64,000 bases of DNA from Microbotryum silenes-acaulis (Eukaryota; Basidiomycota; Microbotryomycetes; Microbotryales; Microbotryaceae). A program made the position numbers and the translations under genes. Position 1 is the stretch's first letter; each line of letters opens with the position of its first letter. The notes beneath the pieces were generated by a model. That model was not told the DNA's origin, searched no databases, and saw nothing but the letters and a program-made list of their open reading frames with translations. Positions 11,461 through 22,899 of this stretch are shown here, one piece after another. The DNA lies in NCBI GenBank assembly GCA_003665825.1, contig QPFY01000016.1, positions 186,001 to 250,000 of the forward strand, read 5' to 3'.

Positions 11461-14400
11461 ATACTACACGCAGACACTTAGGCAAGGATTGGATAAGCTA
11501 CCGAGCCCGACGGAGGTCCTCCAGTCGCTCCACACGCAGGCGGATCAGACGCCAGCTCCCAAACCCGTCGCCATGGTGGCAAGCCCGATTGCGACAGCGG
11601 ACAAGTCTACCGCGCCTCCTTTCTTCCCGTGCCACCACTGCGGAGGTCCGCACTGGAATCGCAAGTGCCCGGACAACAAGGCTGGGTCCAAGGGGAAGAA
11701 GACGAAGGCTCCTTCAGCGCCTTCCGCCTCGCTCGTCACTGCGCCTGATATCTCGACGCTGGTTGACGGTCCTGTGCTTGGCTACCTCACAGCCGCGATG
11801 TCCACCTTGGCCAAGCCCTCCATCATCCTGGACAGCGGGGCGACGCACCACATCATCAACGATCGCGCATGTTTCACCTCCTTCCGCAAGTGCAAGCCAG
11901 CTTCGCTCGAAGGCATCACTGGTGAAGTTGTCAACTCCATCGAAGGCGTCGGCTCCGCCATCGTTCGTTCCTTTGACGGCAGCATTGGCCAACTCAACGA
12001 CGCCTTGTTCGTGCCCACCGCTCCGGTCAACCTGTTCTCCGCCAGTCGTGCCGACATCGGGGGTTACGACATCCGTCTGACTAGGGCCAAGGCAACGGTC
12101 TCCATCGCCGACACGGTGTGTCACACTGGCGAGCTCAAGAACGGACTTTACCACATGCAGGCCTCGCTCGTCGACCTCGCTGCTCTCGTTCATCAAGCGG
12201 GTGCGTTCCCGCGCGCGCTCGTGGCCGTTCCCATGTCGGTCTTGCACGGACGCTTCGCTCACCTCCACCCACGCGCCCTCCGACAGTTGATTTCGACTGA
12301 AGCCGTGTCGGGAGTCAGCATGGAGGTAGATTCGAGCGAGGATTTGAAATGTGACACTTGCCAAGCTGGCAAAATTACGCATCACCCGTTCCCTGCCGTC
12401 GCATCGAATCGCTCTGCTCAGCCGCTCGAACGAGTCCACATGGACCTCCTCGCGTTCGACGGTGCCGTGTCATTAGGGGGTGCGAGATACGCTCTCGTCA
12501 TCGTGGACGACCATTCTCGGTATTTGTGGGCGATTCCAATGTCACACAAGTCCGACACCTTTGCGGCCTTCAAATCCTGGCTCGCGAAGGTGGAACGCTC
12601 CACGTCGCGCAAAGTCCTTGCTGTCCGCTCGGATAACGGGGGCGAATTCATGTCGAACGAGTTCTCCAGATTCTTGGAAGAGCAAGGCATTACTCGTCAG
12701 CTCTCTATCCCTGACACGCCTCAACAGAATGGAGTCGCCGAACGTGCGAATCGTTCGATCACCGAGGGTGTCCGCTCAATGCTCCACCAGTCGGGCCTAC
12801 CTCACGCTTTGTGGGCCGAGGCATTGGCAACGTACGTCTACGTCAAAAATCGCTCACCGCACTCTGCAAACTCGGGAACCACGCCTCACACACGTTGGTA
12901 CGGTTCCAAACCTTCAGCTGGCCATCTACGCGTGTTCGGCTGTCGAGCGTGGAAGGCCGCTACCACCGAGCCGCGCAGCAAGCTCGATCCGCGAGGCATC
13001 CCACTAGTCTTCGTCGGCTACGACCTCGAGTCCAAGGGGTACAGACTGCTGGACCCCAACACGAGACAGGTCTTCAAGTCCCGCAGCGTCACATTCTTTG
13101 AGGACGACTTCCCTGCTCGAGCAACGGGTATCCGAGCGTCCCCGCTTCCGGCCGCGGGGGACGACGACAGCGGGGTCGTCATTGTTCCCCCCGGGCACGT
13201 CGCCCCCAAGCACGTCACCCCCGAGCACGTTGACCCACCGGCTGCCTTGCGTTTCGACGCCCCTGGCCCGGCCTGGCAGCCACCCGCAGGCCCACGTGCG
13301 CGCAATCCGCCGGCTCGGTACGGAGCCCTCGCATCCTTGCGCTCGACGCCTTCTGCCTTTGCATTCTCACTCGGCGACGAGGTTGTTGCGCTGGTTGCCA
13401 ATCTCGCGGAGGCCGGCATCGATACCTCGAAGGCGGACCGTCCTCTCTCCGAGCCCGAAGATCCTTTCACGCTTCCCACCAGCGATCCCAGCACTTGGAA
13501 GGAAGCCATGCGCCACCCTCATGCGGAAGGTTGGAAAGCCGGTGCCATCGAGGAGTTCCGCTCGATGAAGGACGACTTCAAGGTGTTCAGCGTGGTCGAC
13601 CTTGCCTCCGTTCCCAGGGCAGCCACTATCTTGCCGAGTCGCCACGTGTTTCGGACCAAACGCGATAAGGCGGGCAAAATGGTGTCGTTGAAGAGCCGCA
13701 TCGTAGCTCAGGGATGCGCACAGCGGGCTGGTGATTTTGACGAGACGTTTGCACCAACGGCAAAGTTCACCTCCATTCGCGCTCTCGTCGCGCATGCAGC
13801 CTCCAGGGGCCACCACATCATACAAGCGGACGTGGATAAGGCCTACCTGCACGGCGTCCTGGAGGAAGAGATCTACATGCGCATCCCCACTGGCATCGAA
13901 GGCTATGACGGCAAGTGCCTCCGCCTTCACCGTTCCATCTACGGGCTCAAGCAAGCCGGTCGAGTCTGGAACGACACGATCAACGCCACTCTAGCGAATC
14001 TCGGCTACCGCCGCCTCGCCTGCGATGAATGCATTTACAGGCGCGCCGACGTTTTGGGTGATCACTACATCGCGCTCTACGTAGACAACCTCCTCTTCTT
14101 TGGTCCCGACCTTGGGGAGATCGATCGAGTCCTGGATCAACTCGACACCCTTTATGGCGTAAAACGTCTCGGCCCGGCCGAATGGATTCTAGGGGTTCAG
14201 GTCGTCCGGTATGATGATGGCGGGATCACCCTCCTGCAGCGCCAATACCTCGTCGAGGTGTTGGCTCGTTTCGGCATGTCCGATTGCAATCCCTGCAAAT
14301 TGCCAATGGAGGCCAACCTCCAGTTGTCGCCCGAGATCGACCCCGATGAAGCCGACAACTCGACCTATCGTTCTATGATTGGCTCCCTCATGTACGCCGT

Positions 14401-15058
14401 TGTTGCCACCCGACCCGATCTTGCACACGCTGTGGGGTATCTCTCTCGGTTTGTTGGCAAAGCGGGGGCAGCGCATCTCGAGGCCGTCAAACGCGTCCTT
14501 CGGTACATCAAAGGCTCGCTCGATCTGGGCATCCACTACGTGGCTAACAACGAACCCTTGCTGGGATACAAGGGGTATTCTGACTCGGACTGGGGATCCG
14601 ACGTGAACACGTCGAGGTCAACGATGGGCTACTTGTTCAAACTGGCTGGTGGCGCAATATCGTGGTCATCCCGTCTCCAACCCCGAGTGGCGTGTTCGTC
14701 TACGGAAGCCGAGTATCTGGGTCTTTCGCACGCTGCCAAGGAGGCAGTCTTCCTTCGCTCGCTCCTCACCGAGCTCGGCCTTGACACATCGTCGCCTCTT
14801 CGTCTGCTTGGAGACAATCAAGGCGCTATCGCGCTCACCCAGAACCCGGTCTTCCATGCTCGCACCAAACACCTTCGCATGTTGGAGCACTTTGTTCAGG
14901 AGCACGTTCGAAATGGAGAGATCTCGGTCACCTACATCCCTACCCATGACATGGTGGCCGATATCTTCACCAAGCCACTGCCTCGAGCGATTTTCCAGCG
15001 TCATTGCGACGCTATTGGCCTTCGGCGAATTTCAGGCCAAGAGCAAGGGGGGTGTTGA
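11461..15058 (+). CDS. pol: copia Gag C-terminus and Pol polyprotein (PR-IN-RT-RH)
   Basis: Open frame of about 1,200 codons. In order: Gag zinc knuckle CHHCGGPHWNRKC; protease LDSGATHHI; integrase with LHGRFAHLHP, CDTCQAGK, DDHSRY, SDNGGEF and GVAERANRS; reverse transcriptase from FRTKRDKAGK through ADVDKAYLHG and IYGLKQAGRVW to LYVDNLLFF; RNase H with SDSDWGSD, STEAEYLGLS, DNQGA and TKHL, ending ADIFTKPLPR. The catalytic YVDD box reads YVDN (GAC AAC at 14084-14089), a change expected to abolish polymerisation. The frame is open upstream to 11315, but real homology starts only at about 11459, so translation must come from Gag by a frame change or the element is dead. Confidence 0.9.
15039..15052 (+). 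other. polypurine tract
   Basis: Purine-rich AAGAGCAAGGGGGG directly before the 3' LTR; the expected plus-strand primer site of the retrotransposon. Confidence 0.8.
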
Positions 15059-15297
15059 AGTAAATTACTCTTGCCTTAAATCCGCACTACGCGCGTCTCC
15101 ACTTTGTATTAGTCGCGCGCGCTATTCGCGTCTTTGTCTCCTCTTCTTCACTTGATTACGAACTCATTGGCTCGTCCCTGCCGCCAACTCGTTCAGGTAT
15201 GTGAAGAACTCCTTTATTGCAATCTTCACTTGATTACGAACTCATTGGCTCATCCCTGCCGCCAACTCGTTCAGCACATCGCTGTTCAGTTTCAATA
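15053..15297 (+). repeat. 3' LTR of copia element (245 bp, with internal duplication)
   Basis: Identical to the 5' LTR over its first 145 and last 23 bases. It carries an additional 78-bp segment: a short spacer beginning GTATGTGAAG followed by a second, nearly exact copy of the CTTCACTTGATTACGAACTC...CAACTCGTTCAG block (one G/A difference). Confidence 0.92.
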
Positions 15298-15302
15298 CGG
15301 GG

Positions 15303-15939
15303 ACCATGGACGTATAAAGTGTCTCAAGAATTCTGTACGGTGTCAAGTTCTAAGTCATAGATTGCAGCTGGTCTTGTCCAAAGACAGAATCTAACAAACG
15401 CTAGATCCGCTGGACCACCATTATCGGCTGTAAGGAGCCCAGATTACTCAGCGGGTAGGCGTAAGTAAAGGGGGGGTTGTAGTACTCTTGGGGTGCTTGA
15501 AGAACAAACAGTTCCCAAACCAGTCGATTGTCAAGTGAGGAGATTGGGGTCCAGTGAAGGATGAGAAAAGGGGAAAAGAGAGAAGAGAGCCACAAATCGC
15601 TATTTGAGGAGATCTGGGGATATGAAACGGAGAGATGTAGACAATGTAGTTCTTTGTGGTGAGCCAGGACAATAGAGGCGGATGAGATAAAAAAAAAGAA
15701 AGGATGACAAGAGGATGCACAATGGTTGTCAGTCAAAGGCAGGGAAAATGAAAGGGAGGTCAGGCAAGTCGGTCCGTTGGTCCGAGTTTTGAGCTTGGAC
15801 TTACCGAGTGGCTGCCGAACCTTACATCGGCCTCCCTCCTCTTCTTCCTCACATCGTACATGTGAGTGACCCCTTGTCATTTCATCCAGTAGAACGAGAA
15901 ACACACCCTTCGATCCTCGCTCTCTTCTCCACCACGGAA
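15303..15939. other. intergenic, purine-rich stretch
   Basis: No supported gene. Around 15530-15690 the plus strand is strongly purine-rich (runs such as AAAAGGGGAAAAGAGAGAAG). The minus-strand open frame across it is low complexity and not credible. Confidence 0.4.
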
Positions 15940-17197
15940 ATGTCAACATCGTCTCGCAAGCTGCTCGCTCTCATCGCCACGGCAATCGTCGCTGTCCTGT
16001 CGATCGCCGCAAGGCTCGTCCAGGTCACATAGGGGTTGGCCACGTGGGATGCCTTGGTGTTGAAGCCCAGCCTGCGAGGCACCACCCTGATTTAAAAAGG
16101 GTTCAAGGTTGGGCTTCTACGATGTAGGGCTGAGGACGAAGGCCGCTGGTATGACTCCGATGAGTGTACCCCACCTGCAACAAAACGCCTGTAACTGCTG
16201 AGAGCTAGGTTTATCCTGACAGCGGTCGGGTGGGGTTCATCGGCGGGTACGCAATAGTGCACACAGCCCCCTCTAATAGGCTCTTTGCCAGCTGCCTCGG
16301 GCCGACCCGACTCAGCAAGTGACCGACAGGAGAGCCCCTTTTGAACCCCACGTTACCGCGCTAACTTCGAATTGCGACTCCGAATTCCAACTCGGCTTCT
16401 TTTCTCTCGAAATTCGTACCTACATGTCACCGTCGTGTGAGCGCTGTGAGCAATGAGTTGCACCCGTCGCGAGACAAAGGTAACCCCGGTCCAGCCTTGG
16501 GCGAACCGCTAAATGTCTTCATCTCGCCGTATTCGGATCCATAACTTTTTGACGGAAGCCGAATCCAAAGACGGGTGCCTTTCGATCCGGCTTCAAGGTA
16601 TTGCCAAACTGTCGACGAGAGGTGTCACGACTGTTATTGACTTCGGCGACGGCCACAGACCGCCTGAGCGAAGTGTCGACAAAGCTTCCCGCGCTGAGTA
16701 CAAGTCAATTTATCCGCCGTGATCCGTCATCGGCCGCCAGGGATACTATGCCAATCCGTTCAAGCCTCAGACGCTGACGGAGGTGGCGTGTTTTCGAACT
16801 TCAGATATACGGTTGATTACAACTATAAATATACCGACTTCGGCGTCCTAGAGACCGGCAGGCACGGTAGGCACCGCGGCGGGCCGTGCTGCGCTACTGG
16901 CGTCGAGATGGCTCGTTGGCGAATTCGTGACCTTGGTACCTTGCTGTTGGGGTCAGTGAAAGGCAATCCAGTGATTTTGAAGCTGTTCGGAGAGGATACG
17001 ATGAAGCCCGGAACGGGTTCTCGGGCAATGCAACGGCAACAAAGCGGACCGTGCCCCCGGCGGCGACTCGGCGAGCCGGCACTTCTCGGCGTCGGCTCGA
17101 TCGATGCAATACCTCGAGCCCGATTTCGGCCGCGATCTCGACGACGGTGCCCCGACGGTTGGGAAAGGTCGTGACCATCAAGGTCGTTGGCAAGAGT
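15940..17197 (+). pseudogene. secreted N-glycosylated protein family, decayed copy 2
   Basis: Degenerate relative of the genes at 8.4, 17.9 and 31.5 kb. A possible signal peptide (MSTSSRKLLALIATAIVAVL, 15940) is followed by remnants in the family order: LGFYDV near 16112, LGEPLNVFISPYSDP at 16500-16532, LTEAESKDGCLSIRLQ and DFGDG near 16545-16650, then GYDEARNGFSGNAT and VVTIKVVGKS near 16996-17197. Stops and frame changes separate the pieces and exon signals are lost. The order and spacing match the intact genes, so it is a genuine relic. Confidence 0.65.
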
Positions 17198-17868
17198 TAG
17201 CTTCAAGAGCAACCCATCATCAATAAGCCCAAGAAGAAGGGCGGTCCACGGGCGGCATACTAGCTATAGGAGGTTCGGGTCATAGATTCGCCTTTCGATC
17301 AATGTTTGCAACTTCGTCCGTGTCTGTACATTTCTGCCGCTCAGAGTTCTGCATACTAGTTTCGGTCTTCTTCTTTCTGGCCTTATATTATGCCTATATC
17401 ATTTCGCGAACGTTGTGGATATTTCATCTTTTGATCTCCGACTCACACCGTGAATGCAATCGGTATTGTGCGCCACGCTACCAGCCCGGAAGTTGAGTCA
17501 AAGTCGACTTAGTATACGTCTTTCAACGCCAAATCCTCTTAGTAGAGCGCTGAATTCCCGCGGCTCTGAGCCCGCCGCACTGGTGGCAGTGAGACCAAAG
17601 TCGTGGCGCCTGGTTCGCGGCAATTCCTTGGAAGCTGCGTCAGGGGCGCATGGTGCAGAGGCGCGTCGTCTCGGCGGGCGAGTTGGGCTTGGCGCGCTTG
17701 GGCCTCCGCAGCTCGAGCGCACCGCCGACACCAGCTAGACCGCTCCGCCTTCCGGCTGCATACCCAGCCCCCACGCCATCCCCCGCGACACAGCCTTGTC
17801 ATCAGCACCCAACCCCAATGCTTGCAGCCATTGATGCGTGTCCAACTCGCCGTCATTCTGGCTCAGCA
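17198..17868. other. intergenic, nothing recognised
   Basis: About 670 bp between the decayed and intact secreted-family copies; likely promoter of the latter. A second in-frame ATG at 17818 could lengthen the next gene by 17 codons, but it would put charged residues ahead of the signal peptide. Confidence 0.4.
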
Positions 17869-19205
17869 ATGCTGGCCGCCATTGGTCGCTGGGCGCTGCT
17901 ACTGCTCGGACTCGCGACGATCGTGTCAGTGACGGTTGTCGACGCCGCGGCGATCTCGAATGCTACGACCAACGGCACGGCGAATACGACCGATACCGCC
18001 AATACGACGACGACCTACCAAGAAGATCTGGGATTCTACAATGTCACCCCTGGAGGAGGTAGATGGCTGACGGTGAGTGTGCAACTGCCATATGTGGTCA
18101 CCGTATCGATCGTTCGTCATCGTCACCACTGCGCAGGCGCGATGCCGCGTCCGACCGAGCTTGCGAAAACCATCGCCGAGCTTCTACCCGCCCGGACCTC
18201 GCACCGGCGGGAGATCCGACTCCAAAAATACACCCATGCGGGGGCAACAACGCTTGGAACACGAAACCTAGCTGATTCATCATCGTTGATTCCAATCCCA
18301 GTACGCGGTCGATGACACATTGTTGGGTGAACCGATCAACGTCGTCGTCTCGGCCGATTCGGACCCCCTCATCATGACCGAGGCGGGCCTCAACGACTGG
18401 TTTCTTTCGATTCAGTATGGCGCCGAGTTCCTCAACGTATCTCTCGGAAACAAGCAGAAGGCCGATCTCGGCGATGGGAATGGGCGGCGTAAGTTGTGGC
18501 TTTGAAAAGCCAATGCTCGCTGGCTCGGAGGTTGGAAGAGCGAAAACCTGAAGCCGACTATGCCCGCATTGAGCTACATCGGTGGGCTGACGGTTCCTGG
18601 GATCCGACCTTGTACAGAAAACCAAAGCCAACTTCTGCGATACAACTACTTCGATACCATTTACGGCACCCTGCACGAGTCGGTCAACGGTGGATCACAC
18701 GTACGGATCTGGAACCAGAACGGCTCGACCGCGGACTCGGGAGCATGGTTCATCGCTGCCTCAGTTGAGTACCCTGCGGCGATGGGGCATCTCATCAAAC
18801 CCAACGGTTACGACCTGGGTCGGGACGAAGTCGTCGGGAATGCGACGATGAAAAACGGAACGATTTCGCCTGCGACGAACCGTACCTTTTCGGCAACGAG
18901 TCAACTGATCCAGTTCCTTCCCGCCAACTCGAGCGCGAATATCAACCACGACATCGAGACCGACGGTAACGTGGCCATCTTGACCGTCAAGGTTACAGGC
19001 AATGGCTCTGCCAATGCCAGTGCCAAGAGCGGGTCGTGAGTACTACCTTCCGGCTCCTGGAAATCCTTTGCAGAAAACTTTGATCTAATCTCCGCTTTCT
19101 TGTAAACACAGTATGGCCTCAATGCTGACTTTCATGCCCCTTCAAGCCAAAACTTTCGTCATCGCTTCCACCGTTCTTTCCATCGCCTTCGCCTTGCTCC
19201 TATGA
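17869..19205 (+). CDS. GPI-anchored N-glycosylated surface protein, copy 3
   Basis: Four exons (17869-18072, 18302-18488, 18618-19035, 19112-19205), 300 residues. A signal peptide (MLAAIGRWALLLLGLATIVS) and a sequon-dense segment (NATTNGTANTTDTANTT) are followed by LGFYNVTPGGGRWLT, LGEPINVVVSADSDP, DLGDGNG, LLRYNYF, PNGYDLGRDEVVGNAT and [14 protein letters not shown]. The last exon encodes a hydrophobic tail ([18 protein letters not shown]) after small residues, typical of a GPI signal. The protein should sit at the plasma membrane or wall. The family has no known catalytic motif. Exon boundaries are the same as in the 31.5 kb copy. Confidence 0.83.
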
Positions 19206-19520
19206 GCTGGCGACGCTGTTGTACCATCGAATATCATATTGCGGAAGCCATATCCTCGGCCCCGAGACTGGACCAACATAGACGGCTTTGCGCATGCGAT
19301 ACAAGCCACATGCATACCTGCACACACCCTCGTGACTCCCGAACCTGGAATAGAGGGATGGTACCGTAATGTTGAATTTATCATCAAGCTTGCCTCTTGT
19401 TTGCCTCATCGTGGATTGAGGACATACAATTTATGCACCACCGCAGCCTCGAGCCTGTTTCAATATGATTTCAAAACCATGCGGGTGTATTGCAGATGTG
19501 AGACAAGATACGATGGTCTA
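19206..19520. other. intergenic, nothing recognised
   Basis: Short gap between the surface-protein gene and the 3' end of the transporter pseudogene; no coding or repeat signal. Confidence 0.4.
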
Positions 19521-21928
19521 TCAATGTCGGTACCTGAACCCGGGGTGCCGTGTGCCCAACCTGGCCATCTCCTCCGGCGATTTCCCGTCCAGAACGTGAT
19601 CCATGTGACCCCTGTCACGGGATGCGTTTTGGCGATGTTGCCACCCCCACAATACGATAGTGAAAATCAACAGAAGACACGATGCGCCTAGGTTCATGAT
19701 ATTGCCGGGGAGTTGATGAGGGACGTATCTGAGTGGTTGTTTGACGATGGATGAGCAGAGGTGATCAGCCGCCGGTCTGCGAGGCAAAGAAGTTGGGTGC
19801 TGATTTTGGACTCACTGAGGAAGATACGTCCATGTCGATAAGAGACCACCCAGGCAGTAGAACTAAGGAGAACCGCCGCCGGCCTGACCGGGGTGCGCGG
19901 CCACGTTGACTTCTACTTTCTACTCAGGTTACCGCCAAGTACCGTCATCGTGATCGCTCCCGCTCGTGCAGTATTCGGAGGTCGTACTGATGGCCGACCA
20001 CGTGTTGCAATTGCTGACGAGGGCGAAGCAGCCGGAGGTGACGAGGAAGCATGCGCCGTAGCGGATTGAGGCGTTGTCGCTGACGACGAAGAGTGCGTAA
20101 CCTATCCCATCGAAGAACTCCTCTTCAGTGACGCGACCTTGCAGTGTTCCGATCATGATACACACCGGCACTCACCGATGATCATCACAGGAATCTTCAA
20201 GGACATCCACAGCGCTCGCTTCTTTGTCTTCCATGAAAGGTAAGGCAAGAGGATCGCGGTCGCAACTCCAACCAAACAAGGTGCAGTGGCACCGTTCGGA
20301 TTTGATGACCCACGGTCATCTCGGGAAAGATCTCTTTGACGATCGAAGGAAGATAAAACCCGGTCCCTTGAACGATGAGGTTGTCGAACATGAAGAGGAG
20401 TCCTCCGAGGATTGAAGCTGTAGCGCCAGAAGACAACGATGTGAGACATTGGGCCAGTGTAGGTTGAGAGTCCTTTCGCAACGTGCTCAAGTTGAACATC
20501 CCCTCGAAGAAGAGCCTGCTTTTGAGCTCATCAACCACAACCAGTGCGCCGACGTTTTCACTCTTGGTCCGAGCGGCGCAGAGCGCTTTTTCCTCCGCAC
20601 CCAACCACTACATGATCGACCAAGTAGGCGTCAGTTGTCTATCCACGGTGCTGATGGTTTTCTGGTACAAAATCACTGACGTTGGCCGTCTCGGGTCGAT
20701 CAGCGAGGAAGAAGAAAGATCCCGCAGCGATTACGATGGTCAGGAGGCCTTCCTGCGAGTCTTAGGCGAAGCAAAGTGCATCAGCTTGTACATCAACGGC
20801 TCTGTTCTGTTGAGCCAAGCCCTTTGTTGACGTACAGCAAAGAAGACTATCGGAAAGGCGTAAAGCACGGAATGAGCTCGATGCCGTTATAGAGAGTGTT
20901 CGGCTGTAGCGTTGAAACTCACTCATCCTTTATGTATGGATTGGACTAAAGCTCGGAAGTCGCAACAAACCTGAGGCGAGCAGTCCTCCGAAAGCACCCG
21001 CGAGAGGGGTGCATACGACGTACATGGCCAGGCGGAAGCCAAGCTCGTCCTTGCGGTACCATCGCGAGATAGTACGCGATACCTTCCGATGGCACTTCCG
21101 TTCAGCAATTTCTCCCAAGAGCTGCCAATCCCTTCGGTGGACTGACCTGGAAAGCAGCCTACTTCAGCCACTCCAGGGAGGAAGCGCATCGCGACACCAG
21201 CGGGGAAGGTCTGGACGAAGGCCATGGCCAGTGAAAACAGGCCAAAAAGGAGTGACAGGATGGGGATGAAGATGGCCGGTCCGACGATCTTGCACACGTA
21301 CTTGGAGGGGAGACTGAATATCACAAAGGCCATATAGCTCGAGCTCAAAAATATTTTGTATTCGAATGTTCCGGTCATGTTGACGTCAGCCTCGAGACCC
21401 GCGAAGCGCGCACTGCAGGACGAGATCCCGAAAGATGTGAGTACCGAGACTTGATCTAGGAGTTCAAAGTCCCTGAGCAATCCACACTCACTTGCCAACG
21501 TTTGTTCGATCGATGACACTATGCAATATTGTCTTGGTAGAAGATCAGAGACTGAAGCGAAGTTTATCGGTCTTCTCGGGCACTCACCAAAGCAGGTGAT
21601 GGACGGCCACGACCGGTAGGATGTGAAGATCAAGCTTCCACCGAAGTGCCGCTTCTGCCTTTTCATCGGTGGCAATCAACGAATGTCCATGAATATCTGT
21701 CGCTGCAAGCCCTCCAGCGCAATCGAGTGAACTTTGAGCGTGAATGGAGACGGTATAGATATTAGTATCTCTTTGGTAGGGATCGTGACTGGCCGTCGCA
21801 AATGCTCGCTCACCTTTATGAAGTTGCAGCTTTTCCGAGCCGACATCGATCTTGGACTCGACATCGGTGTCTTCTTCCATTGATCGGATTGACGTACTCC
21901 CGAATTCGATCCCAGGCTTGGGTGACAT
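19521..21928 (-). pseudogene. major facilitator transporter (allantoate permease-type), broken
   Basis: Homology runs through a whole 12-helix organic-anion transporter of the Dal5/ACS type: LRWKLDLHILPVVAVHHLLC, VIDRTNVG, RFAGLEADVNMTGT, AFVIFSLPSKYV, GPAIFIPILSLLFG, KDELGFRLAMYVVCTPLAGA, EGLLTIVIAAGSFFFLADRP, DNLIVQGTGFYLPSIVKEIF, LLPYLSWKTKKRALW, ASIRYGACFLVTSG, LGGLLSTWTYLP and the C-terminus SPEEMARLGTRHPGFRYRH. It is disabled: two bases are missing near 21072 (before WYRKDELGF), one base is extra near 19970, and a 70-bp inverted-repeat element is inserted at 19855-19924. Introns are otherwise recognisable. It would have imported small organic anions; it is probably no longer functional. 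Confidence 0.8.
19855..19924. mobile_element. 70-bp inverted-repeat miniature element in the transporter pseudogene
   Basis: Ends are perfect 7-bp inverted repeats (AGTAGAA at 19856-19862, TTCTACT at 19918-19924). The insert is flanked by the direct repeat CAGG (19851-19854 and 19925-19928). It interrupts the NLGGLLSTW coding motif of the transporter exactly. The inner GAGAACCGCCGCCGGCCTGA segment recurs at 33664-33683. Confidence 0.75.
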
Positions 21929-22899
21929 GTTCAGCAAGTCGATGACCTGCTTGCGATAAGGGGGAAAGCAAGAGGGAGCTGTTGCTCATCGCATCCGAGT
22001 CGACATCGTCAACAGGAGCGGTGCAAGGACCGACTCCGTGGTCCTCCCCGTGCACCGAAAAGGCATCGAGTCTCATAATGCGGCCGTCCGTGACTGTGCT
22101 TGGCGAATCACGGCAACAGGTTGGAAAGCTCACTTCTGAAGGCATTGTTCACAATTGCGAGACGGCTGTGCGCTCGCCCGCTGATTCGGGAGGTGCCAGC
22201 AACCAGCGCTCGCCGTTTTGGGAATACCAATGGAATCTGGCGCGCGCGCGCGCGCGCGGGACGTTTCCTTGGGCGAAACGCTGGCTCGGAAGCTTCCTCG
22301 CGACCCGACCTCGGCTACACGGGCGACCCTATGGGCTGCGGGAACCGCACGGATCCGTTTCTGGTTTCCGTATGTCCCGTTGGCGGGGCGAAGCAGTATG
22401 GATTCCGTAGTCTAACCGGAAAAAAATGGTTGAATTCCGTATTATTTTACGAAAACATGGATTCCGGATGGCTGATCAGATGGCTTTCGTGGATTTTGGG
22501 TCTGAGAAACAGGGTTACGAGCCCTCTCCCTCAGGCTTAAAGCTTCCAATAATGCTGCATTGCTAGGGTTAAAACGGAATATCTGCATTTAAGAAGGTTA
22601 GAGTTCACTACTTGGCGCTCCGTTTCGAGCTATTTTGAGGCCACAGAATGAAACATGTGTTTGAAGAGCTTGCCCTCCTAGCCAGTATGTGTTACGGGAA
22701 TTAGGACTCAGTATATCTTTGCTAAGAATAGATAGCATGTTGTGGCCAGTACTTGCTAGTGCTGGCGGACGCCGACAAGGGGGCCGGCGGTAGTACAACT
22801 TGTTTGGCGATTTTCGCAAACTCGGTCTTGTGATATTGCACGTCACGGGTAAGCACGGGCCTCCATCTACGCCTCTCCCCAAGGGTCAAACGCTACAAC
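21929..22899. other. intergenic with (GC)n run
   Basis: No supported gene. It includes a pure alternating GC tract at 22240-22258 and AT-richer sequence around 22420-22700 that may be the flank of the mobile block to the right. I could not find terminal inverted repeats. Confidence 0.4.
22240..22258. repeat. (GC)n dinucleotide run
   Basis: Nineteen bases of strictly alternating G and C, a sequence able to adopt Z-DNA. Confidence 0.9.

Larger units (their letters stand above)
10726..15297 (+). mobile_element. Ty1/copia LTR retrotransposon, near-intact
   Basis: Flanked by 5-bp direct repeats CGGGG at 10721-10725 and 15298-15302. The LTRs start TGTTGAAG and end TTTCAATA; the shared parts (145 bp and 23 bp) are identical, implying recent insertion. 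Internal order is primer-binding site, Gag, protease, integrase, reverse transcriptase, RNase H, polypurine tract: the copia order. Two defects stand out: a one-base break of frame between Gag and Pol at 11458, and YVDN instead of YVDD in the reverse transcriptase. The element is probably not autonomous now. Confidence 0.95.

Noticed and set aside
11475..11485. CTTAGGC, the Ty1 +1 frameshift heptamer, just after the Gag stop
   Set aside because: It is already in the Pol frame (CTT AGG C) and lies downstream of the Gag stop, so it cannot serve the Gag-to-Pol shift.
11714..12439. Long minus-strand frames opposite copia Pol
   Set aside because: Shadows of a strongly codon-biased polyprotein; no homology.
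15401..15949. 182-codon minus-strand open frame
   Set aside because: Low-complexity, purine/pyrimidine-biased sequence with no domain and no good start.
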